Positions 1-8,049 of a DNA stretch of 64,000 bases are shown piece by piece. The stretch is taken from positions 744,001 to 808,000 of the forward strand of contig NZ_CP114176.1 in assembly GCF_027186265.1 (NCBI RefSeq), in the 5' to 3' direction. Origin of the DNA: Lentibacillus daqui. GTDB lineage: Bacteria; Bacillota; Bacilli; Bacillales; Amphibacillaceae. The notes beneath the pieces were generated by a model. The model was not told the origin of the DNA, did no database searches, and was given only the letters and a program-made list of their open reading frames with translations. Every line of letters begins with the position of its first letter. Within the stretch, counting starts at the first letter, position 1. Made by a program: the position numbers and the translations under genes.

Positions 1-15
1 AATTAAGTGAAACTT

Positions 16-45
16 CATTCAGTGGGTGCTTTCTCCCGCTGAATG
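16..45. repeat. Hairpin repeat, copy 1
   Basis: Perfect 11-bp inverted repeat (CATTCAGTGGG, 8-nt loop, CCCGCTGAATG with one G-T pair). A very similar hairpin with 12-bp arms lies at 20222-20252, and both copies are preceded by CTT or ACTT and followed by TGTT. Both are also followed 30-60 nt later by a GCGGG stretch and then CGTGACAA, so the repeated unit may be about 100 nt long. No T-run follows, so it is not a standard intrinsic terminator. An interspersed palindromic element is the best description. Confidence 0.55.
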
Positions 46-157
46 TTCCCCTTCACGATTAAGATTTACTTAGCTTAAAGGCGGGGGTATCAGAACAGCC
101 TATTCATACGTGACAACATGCTGTCACGGTGAGTGAAACTTGTATCACATGCACTAG

Positions 158-241
158 TCGGGAGAGAATTGCATCAACCCGGGAGACAGCGCACGCATGC
201 CGGGAGAGAGTCACATTAACTCGGGGGACGCCACTCGCCTG
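158..241. repeat. 21-nt tandem array R1 (4 units)
   Basis: Four consecutive 21-nt units start at 158, 179, 200 and 221. Each opens with a conserved block of the form YCGGGRGAS, followed by a variable 12-nt half. There are no unique spacers and no flanking cas genes. This is one of several arrays in the window with the same 21-nt period but different unit sequences. It lies downstream of the hairpin at 16-45 and past the 3' end of the minus-strand Hsp20 gene. Confidence 0.7.
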
Positions 242-289
242 ACAGTCTTTTTTAAATGTCTGATCCCACGATCACAAACTTTCTCCGTT

Positions 290-724
290 CTAATTATCCA
301 GTAACAGTCTTACGGGTACCCGGTGTTTACTGCTGGTTTCGGAAATCAAACGATGTAATTGAATCAGCACGATACCATCTTTATAATTGGCGCTGATTTT
401 GTCTGAGCGAACCGGGAATGGCAGCTTAACAGTCCGTTCAAATGCCCCTTGCAAGATCTCTTCTTGAATGACGGTCCCACCACCCTTTTGAATATCAATG
501 ACCCCGTTTAATTCCAGTTCTGTATAATTTACATAAATATCCAGCTTGTTAATATCCGCCAGTCCAGGTATATTAACGATGCAGGTGACCTCATTTTCCG
601 CTTGATACATATTGACTTGCGGTATAGTAGGTTTAATGACGTCTTCAAACTCGTTCCAAAAACTTTCTCCAAAAAAGCTATCCATGTTTTTTTTCCACTC
701 CGACATTTGCTTAAATGGATCCAT
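290..724 (-). CDS. Hsp20/alpha-crystallin family small heat-shock protein
   Basis: 144-residue protein. The N-terminal ~30 residues are rich in Trp and Phe (FFGESFWNEF), as in small heat-shock proteins. An alpha-crystallin-like beta sandwich follows at about residues 35-130, including the strand element with ANYKDGIVLIQL, which resembles the A-x-x-x-G-x-L signature. Known family role: an ATP-independent holdase. In Bacillus, relatives include the spore-coat protein CotP and YocM, and which of these it corresponds to cannot be decided here. The ATG at 724 is chosen because AAAGGGGTG lies 7 nt upstream; a GTG three codons earlier is inside that ribosome-binding site. It is transcribed away from yebE, with about 225 nt between the divergent genes. 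Confidence 0.75.
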   Translation of the reverse strand: MDPFKQMSEWKKNMDSFFGESFWNEFEDVIKPTIPQVNMYQAENEVTCIVNIPGLADINKLDIYVNYTELELNGVIDIQKGGGTVIQEEILQGAFERTVKLPFPVRSDKISANYKDGIVLIQLHRLISETSSKHRVPVRLLLDN

Positions 725-949
725 TATAATCACCCCTTTGGTTCACGTTGAAATCTGTAATAGGTTATGCCGGGCGATTTAATTGGGTGAACATAACGAT
801 TCGACACGAGGGACATTGGGTTAGCCCAGACACGCTTATTTTGTTGGAAAAACACGACCGGTGTTGATAATATTGGATATCATTGTATTTCATTCAGGAT
901 AAATTTGATGTATGCTGGGGAAAAAGAAAAATGAATGGGGGACTTTTAT

Positions 950-1564
950 ATGCTGGGCAATGCGTATGTCATGGTTGTCATTATTCTGGTTATTAATATT
1001 GTTTATGTCTCTTTTTCTACTATGCGAATGATTTTAACGCTGAAGGGGCGCAGATATTTGGCAGCCTTGGTAAGTATGGTTGAAATTGTTGTCTATGTGT
1101 TAGGCCTGGGACTTGTACTTGACAATTTAAACCATATTCAAAATATAATTGCATATGCAGTAGGTTTTGGTATCGGGGTAATTGTCGGTACCAAAATTGA
1201 GGAAAAGCTTGCCCTAGGATATATTACGGTTAATGTGATTTCTTCTAATCCAGATCTTGAATTTACCCGAAAATTGCGGGATAAAGGCTATGGCGTAACA
1301 AGCTGGTATGCGTATGGAATGGATGGGGACCGCTTGGCGATGCAAATCCTGACCCCAAGAAAATATGAATTGATGTTGTATGAGACGATCAAGTCGATTG
1401 ATCCCAAGGCATTTATCATTTCCTATGAGCCGAAGCAGATTCATGGCGGGTTCTGGGTGAAACAAGTGCGAAAGGGTAGATTGGGCAAAAAAGGGAATGT
1501 GGCCACAAGCAAACCGGGAGCGCAATCACAGTTTCCTGGAACACATGTGGAGTATCCGGAATGA
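950..1564 (+). CDS. yebE: YebE, UPF0316/DUF2179 membrane protein
   Basis: 204-residue protein with three hydrophobic segments in the first ~90 residues (about 3-24, 38-60 and 64-82) and a soluble C-terminal DUF2179-type domain of about 90 residues. It aligns well by eye with B. subtilis YebE, including the EEKLALGYITVNV stretch and the EPKQIHGGFWVK motif. DUF2179 domains are suspected to bind nucleotides, but YebE has no established function. The ATG at 950 is preferred over an ATG at 935 because ATGGGGGA sits 8 nt upstream of 950. Its place just upstream of the pur operon is the same as in B. subtilis. The last ~25 residues are polar and not conserved. Confidence 0.85.
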   Translation: MLGNAYVMVVIILVINIVYVSFSTMRMILTLKGRRYLAALVSMVEIVVYVLGLGLVLDNLNHIQNIIAYAVGFGIGVIVGTKIEEKLALGYITVNVISSNPDLEFTRKLRDKGYGVTSWYAYGMDGDRLAMQILTPRKYELMLYETIKSIDPKAFIISYEPKQIHGGFWVKQVRKGRLGKKGNVATSKPGAQSQFPGTHVEYPE

Positions 1565-1860
1565 CAGATTACTTGCATGCTATTTGAAGCAGGGGGGGAA
1601 GCTGAAGATTGCGGAATATGGGCGCTTACCTTTTAGCTTTATAAGAAACATCCAAAGAAGGTGAAAAAAGGTACGCCACCCCTCATACGAAGCCAATCTA
1701 TTGTTAATTACATTGTAACATGCTTTGTTTAAAGTGGAGATTTAGATGTTGTGAGATTTTTATTATCGAGTAAGCTCTTGAATTACAATTTCGGCTTAAT
1801 TAAGGTATTTAATGTAATATAATTAAATAAATCTGATTTATATCAAGGAGACGTATAGTT

Positions 1861-2850
1861 TTGATTGCAAAATGCATTAAATTCCACGAATTCGGTAGTC
1901 CTAAAGATGTGTTAAAAGTTGAAAATAAAATCATCCAACCACCAAAAGATAATGAAGTCCTTGTTCGAATGTTAGCCCGTCCTATAAATCCTTCTGACTT
2001 AATACCGATTAGGGGAGCTTATTCTCATCGAATTTCCTTGCCCAATATTCCTGGTTATGAAGGCGTTGGTATTGTGGAGGATACAGGCCCTTTAGTTTCA
2101 CATAATCTTATTGGTAAACGCATTTTACCTTTGCGTGGGGAGGAAGGTACGTGGCAAGAATTTGTTAAGTCATCAGCAGAATTTACAGTATCTATACCTG
2201 ACTCTATTGATGATTTTACGGCATCACAAATGTATATTAATCCTGTTACAGCTTGGGTGGTTTGTACGGAGGTTTTAAAATTAAGATCGGATGATGTTTT
2301 ATTGGTTAATGCGTGCGGTTCTTCCATTGGACGTATTTTTGCTCAATTATCGAAGGTTTTAGGTTTCCGATTGATTGCAGTGACGAGAAATAATAAACAT
2401 ACAGAAGATTTACTTTATCTTGGTGCTTCTCATGTGATAGACACCTCTAAAGATTCGCTTTATGAAGCAGTTATGGAATTAACAAATGGAATGGGTGCAG
2501 ATTCGGCTGTTGACTCTGTTGGAGGCTCGTCTGGAAACGACTTAGCTTTTTGTGTGCGCGCTCATGGTAAGTTTTTAACCATTGGTCTTTTATCAGGAAT
2601 TCAAGTAAATTGGGCAGATATTGTAAATAAAGCAAAAGTAAATGCCAATATATTTCATCTGCGGAATTGGAACAAAAGTATCTCGATAAATAAATGGCAA
2701 AAAACTTTTAATCACTTGATAAAGCTAATAGTTGATAAAAAATTGCGATTGATGATGGCAGATTCTAATTATGACCTGTCCAATGTAAAAAAAGCTATTG
2801 ATGTCGTTGAATCGAAAACAGCTAATGGGAAAGTATTTTTAACCGGTTAA
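1861..2850 (+). CDS. MDR-superfamily NAD(P)H reductase (quinone/enoyl-CoA reductase-like)
   Basis: 329-residue medium-chain dehydrogenase/reductase. The GroES-like domain is at about residues 1-120, with RPINPSDLIPIRG and the PGYEGVG motif. The Rossmann domain spans about 125-290, with a cofactor loop at NACGSSIGRIFAQL. The YINPVTAW segment before the Rossmann fold is typical of the quinone oxidoreductase and trans-2-enoyl-CoA reductase branch. The zinc-ligand pattern of alcohol dehydrogenases is not visible, so a zinc-free NADPH reductase is the likeliest role; the substrate is unknown. It starts with TTG after AAGGAGACG. The gene is more AT-rich by eye than the adjacent pur genes and lies between yebE and purE, so it is probably a lineage-specific insertion. 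Confidence 0.8.
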   Translation: MIAKCIKFHEFGSPKDVLKVENKIIQPPKDNEVLVRMLARPINPSDLIPIRGAYSHRISLPNIPGYEGVGIVEDTGPLVSHNLIGKRILPLRGEEGTWQEFVKSSAEFTVSIPDSIDDFTASQMYINPVTAWVVCTEVLKLRSDDVLLVNACGSSIGRIFAQLSKVLGFRLIAVTRNNKHTEDLLYLGASHVIDTSKDSLYEAVMELTNGMGADSAVDSVGGSSGNDLAFCVRAHGKFLTIGLLSGIQVNWADIVNKAKVNANIFHLRNWNKSISINKWQKTFNHLIKLIVDKKLRLMMADSNYDLSNVKKAIDVVESKTANGKVFLTG

Positions 2851-3078
2851 TGAGTTGAATTCTCCTTCAACAAAACAGTGCTGAATAAGCCGGCATTTTG
2901 TGGGGAAAATTAAATAAGGTATGACCCACTTTCAGGATAGCTGTGTTCCCGTCCCCAACCTTATTTGTATGTTAGAATAATTGAAAAATGATGGCCGATT
3001 TAGTTGTTGGAATGATTACAAATGGAAAAGTGAAGAAATACCGATTGTTCAACGGTTTGCACAGACAAAATTCGCGAT

Positions 3079-3122
3079 AAACACGAACATTAAATTATTT
3101 CCGTTTTAAAATGTTCCGTTAT
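3079..3122 (+). promoter_or_regulatory. Paired PurBoxes (PurR operator)
   Basis: Two inverted 13-nt sites match the Gram-positive PurR consensus AWWWCCGAACWWT. Box 1, at 3079-3091, reads AAACACGAACATT. Box 2, at 3110-3122, reads ATAACGGAACATT on the minus strand. They are separated by 18 nt and lie immediately upstream of the -35 element. In B. subtilis, PurR repression through such sites is relieved by PRPP; the same control is inferred here. Confidence 0.8.
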
Positions 3123-3126
3123 TTTA

Positions 3127-3156
3127 TTGACAGAACGTTCTCTATTCTGTTATGCT
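3127..3156 (+). promoter_or_regulatory. Sigma-A promoter of the pur operon
   Basis: Consensus -35 TTGACA at 3127-3132 and -10 TATGCT at 3151-3156 with an 18-nt spacer, directly downstream of the second PurBox and about 25 nt before the guanine aptamer. This is the same arrangement as the B. subtilis purE leader. Confidence 0.8.
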
Positions 3157-3180
3157 TAACCCAACAAATCAATACGGTAC

Positions 3181-3245
3181 CTCATATATTTCCGAGGATA
3201 TGGCTTGGAAGTTTCTACCCGGCACCGTAAATGCCGGACTATGAG
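3181..3245 (+). promoter_or_regulatory. Purine (guanine-class) riboswitch aptamer
   Basis: P1 is formed by CTCATA (3181-3186) and TATGAG (3240-3245). The conserved junctions and loops (GGATATGG, AGTTTCTACC, CCGTAAATG) match the xpt/purE G-box. The discriminating base just before the 3' strand of P1 is C (3239), as in guanine-binding members; U there would indicate adenine. Downstream, GGTGAAT (3250-3256) can pair with ATTCACC (3300-3306), which overlaps the 5' arm of the terminator. An antiterminator that competes with the terminator is therefore visible. Guanine or hypoxanthine binding is expected to switch the pur operon off. Confidence 0.95.
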
Positions 3246-3292
3246 GGAGGGTGAATCATTGTCACAGCAATGGTCTATTTCAATATGTCAGA

Positions 3293-3346
3293 AAAGTCTA
3301 TTCACCTTCTCTTGTAGGGAGGAGATTCGAATAGACTTTTTTTATT
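3293..3346 (+). terminator. Riboswitch-controlled transcription attenuator
   Basis: Inverted repeat AAAGTCTATTC / GAATAGACTTT with a 24-nt loop, followed directly by a run of T (3337-3343). It is the expression platform of the guanine riboswitch. The stem's 5' arm overlaps the segment that the antiterminator would sequester. Confidence 0.9.
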
Positions 3347-3497
3347 TAGTTGTGATTTAGCCTGCGGTCCGAACACACCCCTATGAAGGGGCATCCATTC
3401 GGGCCACTCGGAGTATAAATAAAGCATTTTGTCTAATCAAAGCAACAATCTTTTAGAAAAACAGCCTTAACATAAAACACATAGAAAGAGGGATACG

Positions 3498-3989
3498 ATG
3501 GCACAGGTTGGTGTAATCATGGGCAGTATATCGGATTGGGAAACGATGAAGCATACATGCAGTGTGCTGGATAGTTTGGCAGTTTCATATGAAAAGCAAG
3601 TGATTTCAGCGCATCGTACCCCAGATGAGATGTTCACATATGCCGAATCAGCTCGTGATCGTGGGTTAAAAGTGATTATTGCGGGTGCTGGTGGTGCAGC
3701 TCATCTTCCAGGGATGGTGGCTGCAAAAACGACTTTACCCGTAATTGGTGTGCCTGTAAAAAGCAATACATTAAATGGGGTGGACTCTCTCTTATCCATT
3801 GTGCAAATGCCTGGCGGGGTGCCAACAGCAACAGTGGCAATTGGCAAGTCTGGTGCTACCAATGCTGGTATTCTTGCCGCGGAAATAATTGGGGCATTTG
3901 ATCAACAGATAGCAGAAAAACTTCAAGTCTATCGGGAAGATATGCAAACCAAAGTTGCGGAAATGAGGGATGATCTTGCCAAGGAATAA
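3498..3989 (+). CDS. purE: N5-carboxyaminoimidazole ribonucleotide mutase, PurE
   Basis: 163 residues, the usual PurE length. It converts N5-CAIR to CAIR in de novo purine synthesis. The GSISDWETM phosphate-binding loop (about residues 9-17) and SAHRTPDEM, with the catalytic His (about 38-46), are present, as is the Gly/Ala-rich AGAGGAAHLPG segment. The start has AAAGAGGG 7 nt upstream. It is the first gene of the operon after the attenuator, separated from it by a 150-nt leader. Its last 20 bases overlap the start chosen for purK. Confidence 0.97.
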   Translation: MAQVGVIMGSISDWETMKHTCSVLDSLAVSYEKQVISAHRTPDEMFTYAESARDRGLKVIIAGAGGAAHLPGMVAAKTTLPVIGVPVKSNTLNGVDSLLSIVQMPGGVPTATVAIGKSGATNAGILAAEIIGAFDQQIAEKLQVYREDMQTKVAEMRDDLAKE

Positions 3990-5109
3990 GGTGATTTTGC
4001 CACCTAAAACGATCGGTATTATCGGTGGCGGGCAATTGGGAAGAATGATGGCAATTGCAGCAAGGCATATGGGGTATAAGCTTGCCGTAATTGATCCAAC
4101 ACCAAATTGCCCGACTGCGCAAGTGGCCGATGAACAAATTGTCGCAGCTTATGATGACAGGGATGCGATTGAACAATTAACCAGCATCAGTGACGTGGTT
4201 ACCTATGAATTCGAAAATGTCGATCTTCCTGCTGCCCAATATATTGCTGAACAAGGCAAGCTGCCACAGGGTTCAAAGGCATTGGAAATTACCCAAAACC
4301 GTGAAAAAGAGAAACAACAGATGCAAGAAGCCGGTTTACCTGTACCAGCATTCTCCATTGTCACGAATGCCGACGAATGTGAGAAAGCATTGGAAAACAT
4401 GAAACTTCCAGCAGTCATCAAAACATGTCGCGGTGGCTACGATGGGAAAGGACAACGCAAATTAAGCACGGAGGCAGACAAACTAGCGGCGATAGATTTT
4501 GCGGCTAGGCATGGACATTGCATTATCGAGCAATGGGTGCCATTTGATAAAGAAATATCGGTAATATTCACACGCGCCGTTACAGGTGAGATAACATTTT
4601 TCCCAATCGCTGAGAATGTTCACAAGGATCATATTTTATATCAAACAACAGCGCCGGCAGCCATTAATGAACAGGTCTACAACAAAGCGATCGAAGCGGC
4701 CTCCAAACTGGCGGAAAACATCGGTATTGTTGGTACGTTTGCCATTGAAATGTTTGTGAAAGACGAGGATATTTTCCTCAATGAAATGGCGCCAAGACCA
4801 CATAATTCCGGCCACTATACGATTGAAGGCTGTAATATTTCTCAGTTTGGTCAGCATATTCGAGCCATTTGCGGTCTGCCGCTAACACCAATAAAACTTG
4901 TCCAGTCAGCTGCAATGGTCAATATTCTTGGGGAAGATATGGCGCATGCGTTAACGGAAATGTCTACATTAAAAGCAGGATCGTTTCATTTATACGGAAA
5001 GGCAGCTGTCAAGGCAAAACGGAAAATGGGCCATGTGACGTTTACAGCGGATACGGTGGAAGAGGTTAGCCAATTGCTAAAGAAGTATAGGGGGCAGCGT
5101 GATGATTGA
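3970..5109 (+). CDS. purK: N5-carboxyaminoimidazole ribonucleotide synthase, PurK
   Basis: 379-residue ATP-grasp enzyme that makes N5-CAIR from AIR, bicarbonate and ATP and feeds PurE. The N-terminal preATP-grasp segment GIIGGGQLGRMMAIAARHMG and the late NEMAPRPHNSGHYTIEGC motif are diagnostic. The start at 3970 overlaps purE by 20 nt; a GTG at 3991 is an alternative that would remove seven residues, and neither has an ideal ribosome-binding site. Tight coupling to purE is expected, because N5-CAIR is unstable and passed to PurE. The stop overlaps the purB start. Confidence 0.95.
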   Translation: MILPRNKVILPPKTIGIIGGGQLGRMMAIAARHMGYKLAVIDPTPNCPTAQVADEQIVAAYDDRDAIEQLTSISDVVTYEFENVDLPAAQYIAEQGKLPQGSKALEITQNREKEKQQMQEAGLPVPAFSIVTNADECEKALENMKLPAVIKTCRGGYDGKGQRKLSTEADKLAAIDFAARHGHCIIEQWVPFDKEISVIFTRAVTGEITFFPIAENVHKDHILYQTTAPAAINEQVYNKAIEAASKLAENIGIVGTFAIEMFVKDEDIFLNEMAPRPHNSGHYTIEGCNISQFGQHIRAICGLPLTPIKLVQSAAMVNILGEDMAHALTEMSTLKAGSFHLYGKAAVKAKRKMGHVTFTADTVEEVSQLLKKYRGQRDD

Positions 5110-6430
5110 TCGGTATACACGAGAGGAAATGGGGCGGATTTGGACGGAAGAGAATAAATTCAAAGCATGGCTGGAAGTCGAGATTTTGGCCTGTGAAGCC
5201 TGGCGTGAACTTGGTGTCATTCCGAGCGCAGACGTGGAGAAAATCAGACAGCATGCATCGTTTGATATTAGCCGGATTGATGAAATCGAACAGGAGACCA
5301 GGCATGACGTGGTAGCTTTTACCCGTGCGGTATCCGAGACACTGGGTGATGAGCGGAAATGGGTGCATTACGGATTGACTTCAACGGATGTGGTCGATAC
5401 AGCGCTCTCTTATTTACTGAAACAAGCAAATGAACTCCTTCTACGTGACTTGGAACATTTGATTGCTGTTTTACGCGATAAAGCATTGGCACACCAGCAT
5501 ACGGTGATGATGGGCCGAACTCATGGCGTGCACGCAGAACCAACCACATTTGGCTTGAAGCTTGCGTTATGGTATGAGGAAATGAAACGTAACTTGGAAC
5601 GGTTTAAGCGAGCTGCTGAGAACATTGCATTTGGTAAGCTTTCCGGGGCAGTGGGGACGTACGCGAATATTGATCCATTTGTAGAACGCTATGTTTGTGA
5701 AAAATTGGGTCTGACTCCTGCACCAGTATCGACACAAACCTTGCAGCGGGATCGTCATGCGGATTATGTGTCCACTTTGGCACTGATTGCAACATCAATT
5801 GAAAAGTTTGCCACCGAAATTCGTAGTTTACAGAAGACGGAAATGCGTGAGGTGGAGGAGTTTTTTGCAAAAGGACAAAAAGGCTCCTCAGCCATGCCGC
5901 ACAAACGTAATCCGGTTGGCTCGGAAAATATGACCGGAATGGCTCGGGTGATACGTGGCAATATGGTCACCGCATATGAAAATGTCTCCTTATGGCACGA
6001 ACGTGATATTTCCCATTCATCAGCGGAACGGGTGATTTTGCCGGATACAACGATTGCTTTGGATTACATGTTGAACCGGTTTTCATCGATCATCAAGCAT
6101 TTGACCGTATTCCCGGAAAATATGAAACGAAATATCGATAAAACCCACGGTGTTATCTTTTCCCAGCGTGTTCTGCTTGCATTAATTGACAAGGGGATGA
6201 CACGTGAAGCTGCGTATGACATTGTTCAGCCGAAAGCTATGCAGGCATGGGAGACGGAAACCCATTTCAAAACATTACTGGAGCAAAATGAAAACATCAC
6301 AGATCTGCTGCCACCAGAAGAAATCGATGCTTGTTTCGTCTACACCTATCATTTGAAAAACATCGATCGGATTTTTGACCGCATCGGCCTAAAACGGAGG
6401 GAAGAACATGAAAGCGGAATTGTTGTATGA
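5102..6430 (+). CDS. purB: Adenylosuccinate lyase, PurB
   Basis: 442-residue fumarase/aspartase-superfamily lyase. It acts twice: SAICAR to AICAR plus fumarate, and adenylosuccinate to AMP plus fumarate. The signature loop SSAMPHKRNPVGSENMTG is near residue 262, and HYGLTSTDVVDTA and GRTHGVHAEPT carry active-site residues. The ATG at 5102 gives MIDRYTREEM, matching the N-terminus of B. subtilis PurB. It overlaps the end of purK by 8 nt. The C-terminus runs 23 nt into purC and adds a short non-conserved tail (RREEHESG) compared with B. subtilis. Confidence 0.97.
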   Translation: MIDRYTREEMGRIWTEENKFKAWLEVEILACEAWRELGVIPSADVEKIRQHASFDISRIDEIEQETRHDVVAFTRAVSETLGDERKWVHYGLTSTDVVDTALSYLLKQANELLLRDLEHLIAVLRDKALAHQHTVMMGRTHGVHAEPTTFGLKLALWYEEMKRNLERFKRAAENIAFGKLSGAVGTYANIDPFVERYVCEKLGLTPAPVSTQTLQRDRHADYVSTLALIATSIEKFATEIRSLQKTEMREVEEFFAKGQKGSSAMPHKRNPVGSENMTGMARVIRGNMVTAYENVSLWHERDISHSSAERVILPDTTIALDYMLNRFSSIIKHLTVFPENMKRNIDKTHGVIFSQRVLLALIDKGMTREAAYDIVQPKAMQAWETETHFKTLLEQNENITDLLPPEEIDACFVYTYHLKNIDRIFDRIGLKRREEHESGIVV

Positions 6431-7121
6431 AGGGAAAGCGAAACAGGTGTACCGGGATACAGAGGCACCCGACCGGCTGATTTTAGCTTATAAAAATGAA
6501 GCAACCGCATTTAATGGAAAAAAGCAGGCGAGTTTTACCGGGAAAGGCCGATTGAATAATGAAATTTCAGCACGGATTTTTGCTTATCTTCATGAACAAG
6601 GTATCGAGACGCATTTTATCAAGAAGCAGAATGAAACGGAACAGCTTGTCCGACAAACAGAAATTATTCCACTTGAAGTGGTTGTCCGTAATCTCGCTGC
6701 CGGGAGCATCACCAGACGCCTGGGTTTGGAGGAAAAGACCAGCTTTACTCCTCCGATTGTCGAGTTGTTTTATAAAGATGATGCATTGAATGATCCATTA
6801 ATAAATGATCAGCATGCACTACTTTTAGCCAGGATAACGGAATCTGAATTACGGGAAATCAAAGAAAAGGCCCTGACCATTAATGCAGCATTACAAGAGC
6901 TATTTCTTTCTATTAATCTGAAACTGGTAGACTTTAAGCTGGAATTTGGCCGTCTTGCCAGTGGCTGTATCATTTTGGCTGATGAAATTTCCCCGGATAC
7001 ATGCCGGTTATGGGATATCGATACCCAGGAAAAAATGGATAAGGATGTGTTTCGCCAGGGAACAGGGGATTTATTGGATGTGTATAACGTGATTTTACAA
7101 CGACTGGAGGACAGAACATGA
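6408..7121 (+). CDS. purC: SAICAR synthetase, PurC
   Basis: 237 residues. It condenses CAIR with aspartate using ATP to give SAICAR. The N-terminal LLYEGKAKQVY strand, the PLEVVVRNLAAGS motif and the DEISPDTCRLWD metal/aspartate-binding motif are all intact. AACGGAGGGAAGAAC precedes the ATG. The gene starts inside the end of purB and its stop overlaps the purS start by 4 nt (ATGA), so the block from purE to purQ is translationally coupled. Confidence 0.97.
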   Translation: MKAELLYEGKAKQVYRDTEAPDRLILAYKNEATAFNGKKQASFTGKGRLNNEISARIFAYLHEQGIETHFIKKQNETEQLVRQTEIIPLEVVVRNLAAGSITRRLGLEEKTSFTPPIVELFYKDDALNDPLINDQHALLLARITESELREIKEKALTINAALQELFLSINLKLVDFKLEFGRLASGCIILADEISPDTCRLWDIDTQEKMDKDVFRQGTGDLLDVYNVILQRLEDRT

Positions 7122-7369
7122 AAAAGGTAACAGTGCATATTACGTTAAAGCAAGGCGTGTTGGATCCACAAGGGAAAGCTGTCCAGACGTCCCTTCATTC
7201 GCTTGGATTCGATGAAGTCAGTGATACCCGGATTGGCAAATACATCGAATTTTATACAGAAGAACGGGCGGATCTAAAAGAACGGGTGCACAAGATGTGT
7301 GATCAGCTGCTGGCAAATCCGGTGATGGAAGACTATCATTTTGAAATTGAGGAGGCAGTAAACTCGTGA
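7118..7369 (+). CDS. purS: FGAM synthase subunit PurS
   Basis: 83 residues, the small bridging subunit that holds PurQ and PurL together in the three-part formylglycinamide ribonucleotide amidotransferase of Gram-positive bacteria. The N-terminal VHITLKQGVLDPQGKAVQTS and the C-terminal ANPVMEDYHFEIEE are family hallmarks. It overlaps purC and purQ by 4 nt each. Confidence 0.95.
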   Translation: MKKVTVHITLKQGVLDPQGKAVQTSLHSLGFDEVSDTRIGKYIEFYTEERADLKERVHKMCDQLLANPVMEDYHFEIEEAVNS

Positions 7370-8049
7370 AATTTGCCGTGATCGTATTTCCGGGATCCAA
7401 TTGTGACCATGACATGTATCATGCGGTGAAAGATGTCTTGAAGATGGAGGCAGACCTTGTTTGGTTTGAAGATTGTCATTTGGAAAACTATGATGCGATT
7501 CTATTGCCTGGGGGGTTTTCCTATGGTGATTATCTTCGTTCAGGGGCGATTGCAGCCGCCTCCAATTGTCTGCAGCAAATCAGAACACATGCCGCTGAGG
7601 GTAAACCAATATTAGGGGTGTGTAACGGATTTCAAATATTGCTGGAAGCGGGGTTGCTGCCGGGTGTCATGCTTCCCAATCAACATCTTGCTTTCATGTG
7701 CCATCAGGAAAAATTATCTGTCGCCAATCACACAAGTATGTTTACCAATCAATACGAGAAAAATGAAATCGTTCAATTCCCGATTGCACATGGGGAAGGA
7801 AATTATTTCTGTGATGGTGTAACGCTCAACCAATTAAAGCAAAATAACCAAATCGCGTTTACGTATCAAAATAACCCGAATGGGTCGGCTGCCGATATTG
7901 CAGGAATCCTTAATAAACAGGGGAATGTCCTGGGAATGATGCCTCATCCGGAGCGGGCTGTCGAGGCTTTGCTTGGCAGTGATGACGGATTAAAAGTTTT
8001 TCAGTCGCTGATCATGAATGGGAGGTTATCCTATGTTGCAAATGTCTGA
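7366..8049 (+). CDS. purQ: FGAM synthase glutaminase subunit PurQ
   Basis: 227-residue class I glutamine amidotransferase. It releases ammonia from glutamine for PurL. The nucleophile elbow is GVCNGFQIL (Cys about residue 86), and the His-Glu pair is in MMPHPERAVE near residues 193-198. The oxyanion segment PGGFSYGDYLRSGA is present. It starts on the ATG overlapping the purS stop. Its 3' end contains the ribosome-binding site and first codons of purL. Confidence 0.96.
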   Translation: MKFAVIVFPGSNCDHDMYHAVKDVLKMEADLVWFEDCHLENYDAILLPGGFSYGDYLRSGAIAAASNCLQQIRTHAAEGKPILGVCNGFQILLEAGLLPGVMLPNQHLAFMCHQEKLSVANHTSMFTNQYEKNEIVQFPIAHGEGNYFCDGVTLNQLKQNNQIAFTYQNNPNGSAADIAGILNKQGNVLGMMPHPERAVEALLGSDDGLKVFQSLIMNGRLSYVANV

